From: Amaranthus tricolor
Lineage: Eukaryota > Streptophyta > Magnoliopsida > Caryophyllales > Amaranthaceae
Direction: 5' to 3'
Length of the DNA stretch: 64,000 nt
Assembly (NCBI RefSeq): GCF_026212465.1
Contig: NC_080059.1
Span: 21,994,339 to 22,058,338, forward strand
In this document: one piece after another, positions 1 through 9,990 of the stretch
Numbering within the stretch: position 1 is the stretch's first letter
Layout of the letters: the number at the start of each line of letters is the position of its first letter
Notes under the pieces: generated by a model
What the model was told of the DNA's origin: nothing
Database searches by the model: none
The model's input: only the letters and a program-made list of their open reading frames with translations
Translations under genes and position numbers: made by a program

Positions 1-118
1 ACTAGAAGCTTTTCTCTTAGCTTTACTCAAAGCTATTCTCCTCTCTAGCTTCACTAGAAGCTTTTCTCTTAGCTTTACTCAAAACTATTCTCTTCTCTAG
101 CTTCACTAGAAGCTTTCT
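1..118. repeat. 52-bp tandem repeat in copia LTR
   Basis: Units start at 1, 53 and 105 with ACTAGAAGCTTT; the third is cut after 14 bases. The two full copies differ at only a few positions. The stretch corresponds to the purine-rich (on the other strand) part of the copia LTR, also seen at 11811-11878. Confidence 0.8.
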
Positions 119-1180
119 AATTCTCCCCTAGACTTACCCAAGTCTAGTTACAACAATTCACTCAAAACAAGGATAAATTCTCTAAAGATAAAATCAAAGA
201 GTTGCACAAGAAAATATTATAAGTTAATTGGCAATTTTTGAACAAAATATTTCTTGTTAATTTTCCCAAAAATAACGTATGATTTTAATCGCTCATACAC
301 GTCTTGTTTTGAGGAACAAACAAGTCCTCTATTTATAGATTTTATTTTGGATAAAAATAGAAAGTAACTACCTATAATTCCCTTATCCTTAATAAAATGG
401 ATCTTGAAACACAAGGTCAAACACACGGTTATTTCCTTGTATCTTTTCAATAAATAAGGGAGAAATAAGTGGAAGCTTAGTCCAAAAGCTACGGTTCCCT
501 ATTTCTACTAATAGATAGGTTGGTTACACAGTTCCCCTTTACCTAATTTTAGCTACTGTTCCTTTTACTAAAATTAGCCACGATTACTTTTACTAACAAT
601 AGCTACAGTTCCTTTTACTAACAATAGCTACTATTACCTTTAACCAATATTAGGCACGGTTCCCTTTTACTAATATTAGCCAAATTAGTTACTCACTAAA
701 TATAGGTCCAAAATAAAAGCCTTTTCAAAAGAAGAAAAATAATCCTATACTTAGAAAATCACACGGTCATCTTTTAGGTGGTTATAAAATATTTTTCCAA
801 TTAACTTAATAATTAAATAATGCAACAAATTAATTTTAACTAATACATCAACTAAAAAATCAGAAAACATAATAATTAGAATTTCCAGCAGAAGTATTTT
901 CTTCAGACTCCAGTTTGGGAACAATGCACTGTTTCCATTTTCCAGTTTTGTTAGATCATCAAACTTGGGAACAGTAGACCTCCTGTCTACATTTGACATC
1001 CTAAGCAATATACCTTTTCTAACTTCTTTTCGATTCTTTTGACGAGTACATGTTCATAGACTAAGTCATAGGTACTATCAACGATCTTAGTCACGACCGG
1101 ATATTGACCTGCAAACAATCTCTAAAAATACATTTGTTTACATAAAGTGTAGTCATCATCAAAACCTAAGAGAGTCAACA
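1..1180 (-). mobile_element. Ty1/copia LTR, cut by window edge
   Basis: On the minus strand an LTR opens at 1180 with TGTTGACTCTCTTAGG and reads leftward to the window edge. The same opening with the following GTTTTGATGATGAC is seen at 10958, 38116 and 24699, so four copies of one copia LTR family lie in this window. It abuts hAT transposase sequence at 1181 and is therefore an insertion into that gene. A TATA-like box (TATAAATAG on the minus strand) lies at 329-337. Whether this is a solo LTR or the 5' LTR of an element continuing leftward cannot be decided here. Confidence 0.85.
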
Positions 1181-1329
1181 ATATGTAAGGTCTTCTCCTG
1201 CTAGGCTTAAAAAGTTTAAAGAAAGCATAAAATAGGAGACAGAGGAGAGCAAAAGCCTTGTTGTTTTGGATATTGAAACTAGATGGAATTTAACTAATTT
1301 AATGCTTGAATCTGCTATCAAATTTAAAA
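1181..1329 (+). pseudogene. hAT transposase, middle fragment
   Basis: Translation in the plus frame from 1186 gives VRSSPARLKKFKES, an in-frame TAG, then LDIETRWNLTNLMLESAIKF. This is the characteristic block before the catalytic C-terminal half of plant hAT (Ac-like) transposases. The fragment is cut on the left by the copia LTR ending at 1180 and on the right by the Mutator-like element starting at 1330. The reading frame resumes at 5618 after the 10-bp duplicated target. It is clearly a pseudogene because of the stop and the two insertions. Confidence 0.8.
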
Positions 1330-1500
1330 GGGATATTATCAATGGTACTCCTGTATTATTGCATTTTATCAATGGTACCCCCGTGTTTTTTTAATTCCAA
1401 TGGTACCCCCAAACTATATTGCTAATTACAACCGTGACACTTTATAACTTTTTTCCGTTAAGTGGCCGTTAAATTTTGATTTTGACCTAACCATGGTTAG
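1330..1500 (+). repeat. Left terminal inverted repeat of MULE
   Basis: Matches the reverse complement of 5446-5617 with few differences. It contains three spaced copies of AATGGTAC(C/T)CC near the tip and ends near ACCATGGTTA. Subterminal repeats of this kind are usual transposase-binding candidates, which is an inference here. Confidence 0.85.
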
Positions 1501-1589
1501 TTTCTAATTGTTTATAGACCCAGATGCATCACTTCAAACACACGTATCTTCTTCTTCCCTTTTCCCTCTCCTCTTCCATCTCTCCTTTT

Positions 1590-2039
1590 ATGGCTGCTTC
1601 TTCAAGGTACTCATCATTTTGCGGTAAGGTGTATTCCGGTACTACCAAAAGACGACTTGAAATCCCTAACGTTAATTCCATTGAAGTTGGTGATAGCTGG
1701 GTAAGGTTGAAGAAATGTTATTGTGACCCAACAAAGTTCTATGATATTAGGGTTTCGGGTTCAATTAACAATCTGGGAAGAATCTACTACAAATGTATGT
1801 CGTGCCAAGCTTTTGAATGGGGTTATGATGCTGATTTGAAGGAAAACCTTGATGAAGCTCCACCTCCAAAGGTACAAGGTGTTGCTCCTGTAATGATGAA
1901 TGGGGAACAATTTAATGAACTCAAAGCTACTGTTCAAGGGTTGTCCAAGAAGGTTGATAGCTTACTTAAGGTTGTGGTTTTCATGAAATTTGTTGTTATG
2001 TTCTACCTACTGTTGGTTTTTCTTGCCATTGTAAAGTAA
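1590..2039 (+). CDS. GRF-type zinc-finger, membrane-anchored protein
   Basis: An open frame of 149 codons from 1590; an upstream in-frame ATG at 1524 would add 22 residues. I prefer 1590 because the bases before it are a pyrimidine-rich leader and the codon context is ATGGCT. The protein has a GRF zinc finger: CYC, then NNLGRIYYKC, then CQAFEW, giving four likely zinc ligands at residues 43, 45, 69 and 72. A short coiled-coil stretch (about 106-128) and one C-terminal hydrophobic helix (about 129-148, ending LLLVFLAIVK) follow. GRF fingers bind single-stranded nucleic acid in better-known proteins. Plants have many small GRF proteins of this finger, coil and membrane-tail layout, with no settled function. 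It is carried inside a MULE, so it is either captured cargo or an element-borne gene. No frame damage is visible. Confidence 0.7.
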   Translation: MAASSRYSSFCGKVYSGTTKRRLEIPNVNSIEVGDSWVRLKKCYCDPTKFYDIRVSGSINNLGRIYYKCMSCQAFEWGYDADLKENLDEAPPPKVQGVAPVMMNGEQFNELKATVQGLSKKVDSLLKVVVFMKFVVMFYLLLVFLAIVK

Positions 2040-2692
2040 GATTGTAAGCATTGAAATGGTTTCTATGTATGTAAGCTTAGGTATTATGTTGGTTCTTGCC
2101 ATTTTAAAGTAAGATTGTACTTTATCTTTCTTTCCAAAACACATGTTCATTACCAAAAAATTTAGATAAATATGCATACCAAGTTGGAGCTGTTCATCCA
2201 TAATCATCAACAAAAAGATCCGTCTCTTTACCCTTGTATACAAATTTCAACACCAGACTATCATCCATTTAAAATCAATTAAAAAATAAACAAAAAAAAT
2301 TCCAAGATCAATCATCCATTGCACAACACATTCAAAATTCAAAAAAGCCCTAATTTTTAGGGTTTAATACTTACAAAAACGACTCAGAACACTTTTAAAC
2401 CACATAATTCAAGAACAAAACCCTAATGATCGCAACATTTAAGGCGACAGAATAGAAAAAATTGCGGCATTATACTCGACATTTAAGGCAAGAACTCAAA
2501 CAACCCAAGATCTTGCATGTACAGAAAGAAAGGAGGAAAGATTAGGGAACTAACCCAAGTGAAGAAAAGCAGTAATAAGGAAGAAGAAGCTTCATTAATG
2601 GCGTACTCAACCCAAGAAGAGGATGATGAAGACAGAGTAAGCAAGTACGCGTTAGGAGGGAAAAAGAAGAGGGAAAACAAATGAATCAAAAA
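2040..2692. other. Non-coding MULE interior
   Basis: Lies between the GRF gene and the gag-only retrotransposon. The 3' end of the GRF ORF is partly duplicated: TTGCCATT.TAAAGTAAGATTGTA appears at about 2022-2047 and again at about 2097-2119. The rest is A-rich with no supported gene. The 2480-2690 stretch has exon-like composition on the minus strand, but I recognise nothing in it. Confidence 0.5.
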
Positions 2693-3457
2693 TGATGTGC
2701 AAGTGTAATGGGATCGTTTTAGAGTGTATGAGTTAGCTTAAGAACAAGCTCAACAAGGAACAAAACAAGAGAACACCCACGCAACTTAGAAACTTATTCT
2801 AGATTGGATGGTTTCTTTGAGCAGCAAAAATTCACTAAGTATTTTTAAACTCTCAAAGCTTTTACTCTCAAACACTAAGTAATAAGAATAAAAGGGGTGT
2901 ACAACACAAAGTAAGCACAAAGAAATTCAGAATTTTGTTTTCAATCTCACTTGCCTAAAATGCATGGCAATGAGTTCCTTTTATACTAAAAATAATGCAA
3001 GTGTTACAAGCCTTCAAGGAACCTTTTCACTTCCTTCAAGGAACCTTTTAACTTCCTTCTTAATGTTAAGCATTAAGGCTAACAATGACCTCTTATTATT
3101 AGCTATTTAATTAGCAAATTAAGGCTAATTAAGAGCTTTAATTCCCCTTGCATTTAACCTAAAAAAAACCCTTTGCATTCCTAAAAGAAAACTCCCATTT
3201 AAGCATTAAAGCTAGAATTCAAGTGCATTAAAGCTAGAATTCTAAGCATTAAAGCTAGAATTCAAGTTGCTGCTTGAATTGTTCCTTATTCAAACTCCCA
3301 TTTAAGGCAAGTAATAAAGGATTGCTTTGAAGAGAATCCCATGAAATTAGCAGCCATTTGCTTGACATTTGTGTGGCTAAGTAAAGCATGGACCGTAGCT
3401 TGTGTTGTAGGAACCGTAACTTGATGATCTTGGACTTTGTGGACTGAATTCTCATCA
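2693..3457 (-). repeat. 3' LTR of gag-only element
   Basis: Left copy on the plus strand; pairs with 4664-5440. Bounded by TGATGTGCAAGTG and GAATTCTCATCA. The gag reading frame runs 203 bp into this LTR before its stop. Confidence 0.85.
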
Positions 3458-4643
3458 TTTTCCCCTTCTTAGAAAAAATTCGACCTCGAATTTTTGTTGG
3501 GTTAAATTCCACAAATCTCTCTACATGAACATAATCCATTAAAAGTGATTTTTTAAGCACGAAATCAACCTTGATAAACTCATGCTTCTTAGTTTGCTCT
3601 ACTTGTAAACCAACCTCCAATCTTGGATAATAATCTACTACTTCAAGGCACTCTATTGTAGAACTAACATTCTTCATGCAAATTGTCTCAACAACCTCCT
3701 TAAGATCTTCAAGGTTCTCAATACAAGGTATTTCAACCACCTTTTCAAGAGTTTCAACAATCTCTTCACAGGGTGCTTCAACATCTCCTTTATACTCATC
3801 AATCATCTCTTCACAAGATGCTTCAACAACCTCCTCAAGATCTACAACACTTTCAACAGAAGGTGTTTCAACCATGCTTTCAAGATCATCAACAACCTCT
3901 ACACAAGGTGTTTCAACCTTCCTAGCAGCCTTCACAACCTCATCATAAGTGGAATAAGGTAGAAGATTCACCTTATTAGAGATTGGTTTAGAAAGCCCCT
4001 TTGTGAAACGCGTAATTTTGAGTGGTTCCTTCTCTTGTATGTCACACACCAAGCTAAGCTTCTCAAACTCACTCACATATTCATCAATATTACGCTTACC
4101 TTGATTTAGGCGAGTTAGTTTGACATACTGATCTTGCACATATTCATGTGGGACCCAACGTTGCTCCATTTTCTTCTTGAGTTTTTCCCAAGATGCAATC
4201 TTTTCTTTCCCTTCTCTCCTTCTCTTGGCTTTGAGGTTATCATACCAAAGCCCAGCAAGTTTTGTCAATTTAAGAGTCGCCATTTTACAACTCTTTTCAT
4301 CATCATACTCTTTATACTCAAAAATATTCTCTAATCTTCGTACCCAATCATAAAAAACCTCCGGATCACTAGAACCATCAAATTGAGGAAGGTCTAGTTT
4401 GAAACTTCTATCTTCTTGATTGTTAAAAAAATGGGACTCGCCATGGGTGGGAGTGGAATTCTCTAATTCCTCTACCCTTCTACCCACTCTAAGCAACGTC
4501 TCTCCAATGGCATCCATCCTTGTTTCATGCCTCTTCATTCCATCGTGCATTACATGAAGTTCATCCACGATTACTTTTAACATTTCGGCATTGGACTGAT
4601 TATCACCATGCTGCGTTTTAACGAGTGTAATCTCGTTCAACAC
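3255..4643 (-). CDS. Gag protein of gag-only retrotransposon
   Basis: Uninterrupted 462-codon ORF beginning just inside the primer site. Residues about 1-65 are coiled-coil-like. A Retrotrans_gag (capsid) domain follows at about 80-245, with LPQFDGSSDPEVFYDWVRRL, LAGLWYDNLK and the QGKRNIDEYVSEFEKL block. From about 243 to 325 come degenerate 15-residue acidic repeats of the form VE.PC.E.V..LE.V, about six copies. No CCHC zinc knuckle is seen, which is unusual for a plant gypsy gag. The last 68 residues are encoded inside the 3' LTR. It would form the capsid shell in which RNA is packaged. An intact gag beside a missing pol suggests either recent mobility in trans or selection on gag alone. 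Confidence 0.8.
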   Translation of the reverse strand: MLNEITLVKTQHGDNQSNAEMLKVIVDELHVMHDGMKRHETRMDAIGETLLRVGRRVEELENSTPTHGESHFFNNQEDRSFKLDLPQFDGSSDPEVFYDWVRRLENIFEYKEYDDEKSCKMATLKLTKLAGLWYDNLKAKRRREGKEKIASWEKLKKKMEQRWVPHEYVQDQYVKLTRLNQGKRNIDEYVSEFEKLSLVCDIQEKEPLKITRFTKGLSKPISNKVNLLPYSTYDEVVKAARKVETPCVEVVDDLESMVETPSVESVVDLEEVVEASCEEMIDEYKGDVEAPCEEIVETLEKVVEIPCIENLEDLKEVVETICMKNVSSTIECLEVVDYYPRLEVGLQVEQTKKHEFIKVDFVLKKSLLMDYVHVERFVEFNPTKIRGRIFSKKGKMMRIQSTKSKIIKLRFLQHKLRSMLYLATQMSSKWLLISWDSLQSNPLLLALNGSLNKEQFKQQLEF

Positions 4644-4649
4644 AATTTA

Positions 4650-4661
4650 GCTCTGATACCA
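4650..4661 (-). other. Primer-binding site (initiator Met tRNA)
   Basis: On the minus strand TGGTATCAGAGC, the usual complement to the 3' end of plant initiator Met tRNA, two bases inside the 5' LTR end. It fixes the element's orientation. Confidence 0.85.
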
Positions 4662-4663
4662 AC

Positions 4664-5440
4664 TGATGTGGAAGTGTAATGGGACCGTTTTAGAGTGTAT
4701 GAGTTAGCTTAAGAACAAGCTCAACAAGGAACAAAACGAGAGAACACCCACGCAACTTAGAAACTTATTCTAGATTGGATGGTTTCTTTGAGCAGCAATA
4801 ATTCACTAAGTATTTTTAAACTCTCAAAGCTTTTACTCTTAAAAACTAAGTAATAAGAATAAAAGGGGTGTGCAACACAAAGTAAGCACAAAGAAATTCA
4901 CAAAGAAATTCAGAATTTTGTTTTCAATCTCACTTGCCTAAAATGCATGGCAATGAGTTCCTTTTATACTAAAAATAATGCAAGTGTTACAAGCCTTCAA
5001 GGAACCTTTTCACTTCCTTCAAGGAACCTTTTAACTTCCTTCTTAATGTTAAGCATTAAGGCTAATAATGACCTCTTATTATTAGCTATTTAATCAGCAA
5101 ATTAAGGCTAATTAAGAGCTTTAATTCCCCTTGCATTTAACCTAAAAAAAACCCTTTACATTCCTAAAAGAAAACTCCCATTTAAGCATTAAAGCTAAAA
5201 TTCAAGTGCATTAAAGCTAGAATTCTAAGCATTAAAGCTAGAATTCAAGTTGCTGCTTGAATTGTTCCTTATTCAAACTCCCATTTAAGGCAAGTAATAA
5301 AGGATTGCTTTGAAGAGAATCCCACGAAATTAGCAGCCATTTGCTTGACATTTGCGTGGCTAAGTAAAACATGGACCGTAGCTTGTGTTGTAGGAACCGT
5401 AACTTGATGATCTTGTACTTTGTGGACTGAATTCTCATCA
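4664..5440 (-). repeat. 5' LTR of gag-only element
   Basis: Pairs with 2693-3457 and lies next to the primer-binding site. It begins TGATGTGGAAGTG on the plus strand and contains a 15-bp direct duplication near 4893-4915 that the other LTR lacks. Confidence 0.85.
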
Positions 5441-5445
5441 AAAAA

Positions 5446-5617
5446 ATAACCATGGTTGGTTTTTTATAAAATTTAACGGCCACTTAACGGAAAAAAGTTA
5501 TAAAGTGTCACGATTGTAATTAGCAATATAGTTTGGGGCTACCATTGGAATTAAAAAAAAACACGAGGGTACCAAAGATAAAGTGCAATAATACAGGGGT
5601 AACATTGATAATATCCC
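5446..5617 (-). repeat. Right terminal inverted repeat of MULE
   Basis: Reverse complement of the left repeat (1330-1500), separated from the gag-only retrotransposon by only a few A/T bases. Tip sequence GATAATATCCC is followed directly by the duplicated target AAATTTAAAA. Confidence 0.85.
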
Positions 5618-6582
5618 AAATTTAAAAAGTCACTTCCTTCTTTATGCATGAAAGATTCTGCGTTAGTTAAGTTACTTAGGAAGTTTGGTGGTGCTCCTAC
5701 TGAAGAGGATTGGAAGAAAGTGTCTACTTTCTTACCTTTCTTGAGTGTTTTTTATGATGCAACTTTGAGATTTTCTGCTTCTCGTTATGTAATTTGCAAC
5801 TCTTATGCACATGAGATTTTTGGGACTAGATTATTGATTGCCAACAACATGAGTGCCGATGATGAGGGTATGAGGAAAATGGCTACCAATATAATGGCGA
5901 AATATGACAAATATTATGGAAACATTGATAATATCAATATTTTAGTGTTTGTAGCTGTTCTACTTGACCGTAGGCATAAGTGGAATTATGTTGATTGGAT
6001 TGTGCGTACTTCATATGATGCCACAAAAGCTACTCTCTTGTCACTAAATATTAAAATGGGTTTTCAAAATTTGTTTGATTGTTATACTTCTTCTATGTCT
6101 CCACCAAAGACAAGTGGGGCTACTTCCTCCACTTCTACCTCTTCAACCTCTTCCATTTTTACTCAAAGTAGGACTCAAGGAATGGGGAAGGTGGACCTTG
6201 TTGAACTAATGAATTCAAGATATCAAATGGAGATAGGTTGTTCATTAACCAATGTAAACAAAAGTGAGTTGGATAGGTATTTAGAAGATGCATGTGAACC
6301 TCATGATTCTAACTTTGAGATTTTACTATGGTGGAAAGATCAAACAAAAAGGTATCCCATTCTTCAAAAGATGGCTAAAGATGTGCTTGCTATACCTATT
6401 TCTACCGTTGCTTCTGAATTTTTTTCACTACTGGTAGTCGTATTCTTGATGATTTTCGAACATCATTGACTCCAAAGATGGTCGAAGCCCTGATTTGCAC
6501 ACAAGATTGGCTTCGTATTTCTACAACTCCTTTAGAAATAGAGGAGAGTTTGCTTGCACTTGAAGAAATGGAGGAAAGTTAG
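5618..6582 (+). pseudogene. hAT transposase, C-terminal half
   Basis: Continues the frame of 1181-1329 after the MULE. It holds the hAT RNase-H-like region (LPFLSVFYDATLRFSASRYV near the start, ILVFVAVLLDRRHKW in the middle) and the C-terminal dimerisation domain (SELDRYLEDA, ILLWWKDQTKRYPILQKMAKDVLAIP). An in-frame ATG at 5648 opens 273 codons. At about 6420, just after PISTVASE, a frameshift in a T run breaks the ORF; the second frame carries RILDDFRTSLTPKMVEALIC and stops near 6582. The catalytic domain is also split by the insertions. It is a dead copy of an Ac/Tam3-superfamily transposase. Confidence 0.85.
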
Positions 6583-7093
6583 TATAAATTTTAAATTATT
6601 TTTCAATTGATTATTTAATATTTAAGAGTAAAAATATTTTTTCTTTAAACTTATATTGTTCGACTGCTCATGCTCTTGGGGGTTTAGGTAATGTATTAAC
6701 TTTGGAGCATTCGGAGGTCATAATCAATGAAACCCATGACGTCGTTTAAGATGATTAATGGAGCTTGAAGTTTCAACTTATAAATTTTAATCGCTTGCTT
6801 TTGTTTTTTAATAGTTAGATGTGTAACTTTATGAGTTTATGGAATTATGGTTGTATTTCAATTAACTAATAGTTGTATTTTAACTTTTTGTGACTAATTA
6901 AGTTAAGTATTTATAGAGATTTAGTATTTGAATTATATATAAAAAACAATGTTAAAAGAAATAAAAAAATAAATGTTTTTAGCTTATAAACAAAACCGGA
7001 TCGGAACCCATTCACAATTTTAGGTACCCGAAAAAGCGGGTACCTGGATTTCCAGATCCGGGTCGACCTGGTATCCGGTTTTGAACACCCCTA
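6583..7093 (+). mobile_element. hAT 3' untranslated end and terminal repeat
   Basis: AT-rich sequence after the transposase, ending in a G/C-rich subterminal block with the palindrome GGTACCCG...CGGGTACC (7022-7049) and the tip GGTTTTGAACACCCCTA. On the minus strand this opens TAGGGGTGTTCAAAACCGG, a typical plant hAT terminus. The other terminus lies left of the window, so the target duplication cannot be checked. Gypsy RT sequence resumes immediately after. Confidence 0.7.
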
Positions 7094-9130
7094 GTTAATC
7101 ATTAGCAAGGAAGGAGTGAAAGTTGATTCCACTAAAGTAGATGCTAGAACTTGGCCTATTCCTAATAACACTACTCAGGTTAGAGCTTTGTATGGTCTTG
7201 CCTCCGTTTATAGGAGATTCACCAGAAATTTTAGCACTATTATTGCTCCTATCACTGAATGCACTAAAAAGGGTAGTTTCACTTGGACTAAGGAAGCTCA
7301 GGAAGCTTTTAAAGTTATCAAAGAAGCTATATGTAATCCTTCTGTCCTAGAACTTCCTGATTTTAGTCAACCTTTTGAGGAAGACTGTGATGCTAGTGGG
7401 ACTGGCATAGGAGCTGTGTCAATGCAAAATGGTAGACCAATAGCTTATTTCAGTGAAAAACTTAAGAAAAGTAGGATTAACTACTCTAATTATGATAAAG
7501 AGTTCTATGCAATGGTTAAGGCCTTAGATCATTAGTCTCATTATCTCAAAATACAACCATTCATACTGCATTCAGATCATGAGTCACTTAAGAATGTCTG
7601 TGAACAAAAGAACCTTAGTGCTAAACATACTAGGTGGGTAGAGTTCATGAAGAATTTCAATTTTCTGCTAGGTATGAGACTGGAAAAACCAATGTGATTA
7701 CAGATGCTTTGAGCAGGAGGGAACACTTTTCAGCCCTATGGGAGACCAAAGTTTTGGGATTTGAAATGATCAAAGATTAATATAGCTCAGACCCTGATTT
7801 CAGAGATTTGTATCTAGAATGAATTAAGAGACCACAAGGACCATTTTGTATACAACAAGGTTTCTTATTTAAGGAAAATAGGTTATGTATACGTAGAACC
7901 CCTCTTAGACTTGTTTTGGTTAAAGAAGCACATAAAGGTTTTTTGGTAGGACACTTTGGGATAAAGAAAAAATTAGACATCATAGCTCAGAACTTTTACT
8001 GGCCAAAGATGTTGGGCATAATGGGAAAGTATGTTCTTAGCTGTGAAAATTGTATTTAGGCTAAGATAACCTTCCATAAAGAAGAATACAAACCCTCACC
8101 TATTGTATAAAATCCCTAGGAACATGCGAGTATGAACTTCATTATGGCTCTTCCTAGGACATAAAGAGAAAGAGGTGCAATTAAGGTAGTTGTGGACAGA
8201 TTCTCTAAGATGGCTCACTTCATAGCATGTAACAAGGTATATGATGCTAGTAACATTGGTATATACTTTGCAGAGGTTGTTAGGTTGCATGGGGTACCTA
8301 GGATCATTGTGTCCGATAGGGACAGTAAGTTCCTAAGCTATTTTTGGAATACCCTTTGGAGACTGCTTGACACTAAGTTAATGTTTAGTACCTTCCATCA
8401 TCCTCAGACAAATGGACAAACTGAGGTTACTAACAAAACTTTAGGATCCATCTTAAGAACATTAGTAAAATAGAACCTTAAAGATTGGGACCTAAAACTA
8501 TTTCATGCCGAGTTTGCCTATAACAGAATACTATCTATGGAACTAAGTTTTCCCCCTTTAAATGTGTATATGGGGTGAACCCTTTGATGCCTTTACTCTG
8601 ATTGATCTACCTAAAACTGACAAGGTTCATGGGGATGCCAAGAGATAGGCTGAGGCTCTTCTAAAGATACATCAACAAGTGCAGCACAACATCTTAATGG
8701 CCAATGAAAGAAACAAACTCAAGGCAGATAAAGGGAGTTGGTGACTTTGTGTGGCTTCATTTAAGAAAACATAGATTTCCTCAACTTAGGAAGAACAAGT
8801 TGATGCCAAGGGCAGCTGGGCCATTCCTAATTGTTGTAAAATTTGGAGAAATGCTTTTAAGCTAGACCTGCCAAAAGGCTATGGCGTAGCTACAACCTTC
8901 AATATTGTAGACCTGGCTCCATACTATAAAACCTCTGAGTTGAGGATAATTCATGCTGAAGAAGGAAGGATTGAAGCAAATATGATTGGTTCAAAGATAA
9001 ATCAACGTCACTCAAATTCACAAGAATTAGTTAAGAACAACATATTCAAGCTTGGGCATCAATTGAACCTTAATTCACACACTGTTGAGTCAAGCACACT
9101 TGAAGCAGACTACTTAATCTAAGAACAGAC
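7094..9130 (+). pseudogene. Ty3/gypsy pol, RT end to integrase (element D1)
   Basis: Reads in order: the RT thumb (ISKEGVKVDSTKVDA, then TQVRALYGLASVYRRF), RNase H (SVLELPDFSQPFEEDCDASG, AYFSEKLKKSRINYSNYDKE), the integrase HHCC region (KEAHKG..VGHFG, CENCI) and the integrase core, [30 protein letters not shown] and [14 protein letters not shown], with all three acidic residues D, D and E visible. The tail SELRIIHAEE matches gypsy elements lacking a chromodomain. Several stops and frameshifts (for example near 7534, 7784, 8058 and 8471) show it is dead. The RT core lies left of the window, beyond the hAT insertion. Closely related copies are seen at 10283-10957, 49653-55196 and 62576-64000. 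Confidence 0.85.
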
Positions 9131-9990
9131 ACATGAGTTGTCATCTATGTCTAAACCTAGGAAGGAACCTAGGACTGAGTTGGAGACTTTAAGTAGCATT
9201 GACAAAGAGGCAAGTGCGCATGGATTCTAAAATCAAGGAGCACATGTGCTGTCAATAATTGAAGCACGTGACAATGGTTGATCAGATCTTAAAGGTGCAA
9301 AGCCACAATCCATATATAAGGCTAAGTTCAAAAATATGAATCAAGAATTGATGACATGTATCAATGTTTCTTGATTGAGTTAGTGCTTTCCTTTTATTAG
9401 CCGTTATATTCTGTATTAGATGTTGGCTTTAGGAGGCAGAGAATTATAAATAAAGTCCCCCCCTCATTGTATAGATCATGTAGCATTTTTCTAGGAAAAG
9501 TTCAATAACATTCAGCATTACACTTTTGTTTACAAAGTATTTGTTCTTGTGTAGTATTGTGTCTGTGTGAGTGAAAGCAAGGCTAACATTACTTGTTCAT
9601 AAAGGATTCGAGGGAGTGAAGCTTGGTCTGATTGTGTGAGTGAGGCTCGTGGTTTAGTTGAAGAATCAAGTGTCTTATTCGAAGAGGAAGGCTGGGAGTA
9701 GACCTGTCAAGACTCATATCATAAATACGTGATTTCACATTCCTTGGTGGAATCTTTGTTTGTTCAAAAGGACTGAATTGTCTGTAATACAAACCACAAC
9801 ATCAAGAGTGTTTCTGTGGGTGAAGATCATCCCCAAGAATTGTGCAATTAGCATGGTTCTTGATCCTTTGCCTTGCATCCCATGTATGTTGTTATATAGA
9901 CAAGCATGTTGTGTTCCTTCTGTATATATTGATGCCTTGTGTTGTTCTATCACAAGTACTTCTTTATGCTGATTAGTAGTCCATGATGTT
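9131..9990 (+). other. Downstream region of gypsy D1, probably 3' LTR
   Basis: Non-coding. A TATA-like TTATAAATAAAG at about 9442-9453, followed by GTGTGAGTGAAAG-type repeats resembling the other gypsy LTRs of this family (49653, 54625), suggests a diverged 3' LTR. Exact ends are not recognisable because no clear TG...CA pair or second copy is present. Confidence 0.4.

Larger units (their letters stand above)
2693..5440 (-). mobile_element. Gag-only LTR retrotransposon (TR-GAG type)
   Basis: A complete small LTR retrotransposon on the minus strand: two LTRs (2693-3457 and 4664-5440) with TGATG...CATCA ends, a Met-tRNA primer site and a purine tract (3458-3470). Its only coding content is one Ty3/gypsy-type gag ORF; protease, RT and integrase are absent. 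The flanking 5-bp repeat is AAAAA on both sides (2688-2692, 5441-5445), weak because it is homopolymeric. By eye the LTRs are very similar, the right one longer mainly by a small duplication of CACAAAGAAATT. Such elements must borrow pol from an autonomous relative. Confidence 0.85.
1330..5617. mobile_element. Mutator-like (MULE-type) element with gene cargo
   Basis: A 4.3-kb element with long terminal inverted repeats of about 170 bp, opening GGGATATTATCAATG at the left and closing CATTGATAATATCCC at the right. It is flanked by an identical 10-bp direct repeat AAATTTAAAA (1320-1329 and 5618-5627). Long inverted repeats with a 9-11-bp target duplication are typical of Mutator-like elements. 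No transposase is seen, so it is non-autonomous. It carries a GRF zinc-finger gene (1590-2039) and a gag-only LTR retrotransposon (2693-5440) inserted next to its right repeat. The site is inside a hAT transposase ORF, whose frame rejoins across the target duplication. Confidence 0.85.

Noticed and set aside
1175..1372. Minus-strand 65-codon ORF
   Set aside because: It is the antisense of hAT transposase and the MULE inverted repeat.
3676..3948. Plus-strand Ser/Thr-rich ORF
   Set aside because: It is the antisense shadow of the repeated gag tail, which has full domain support on the minus strand.
9735..9972. Overlapping ORFs on both strands in the D1 downstream region
   Set aside because: No homology; they lie in the probable LTR and one is the antisense of the other.
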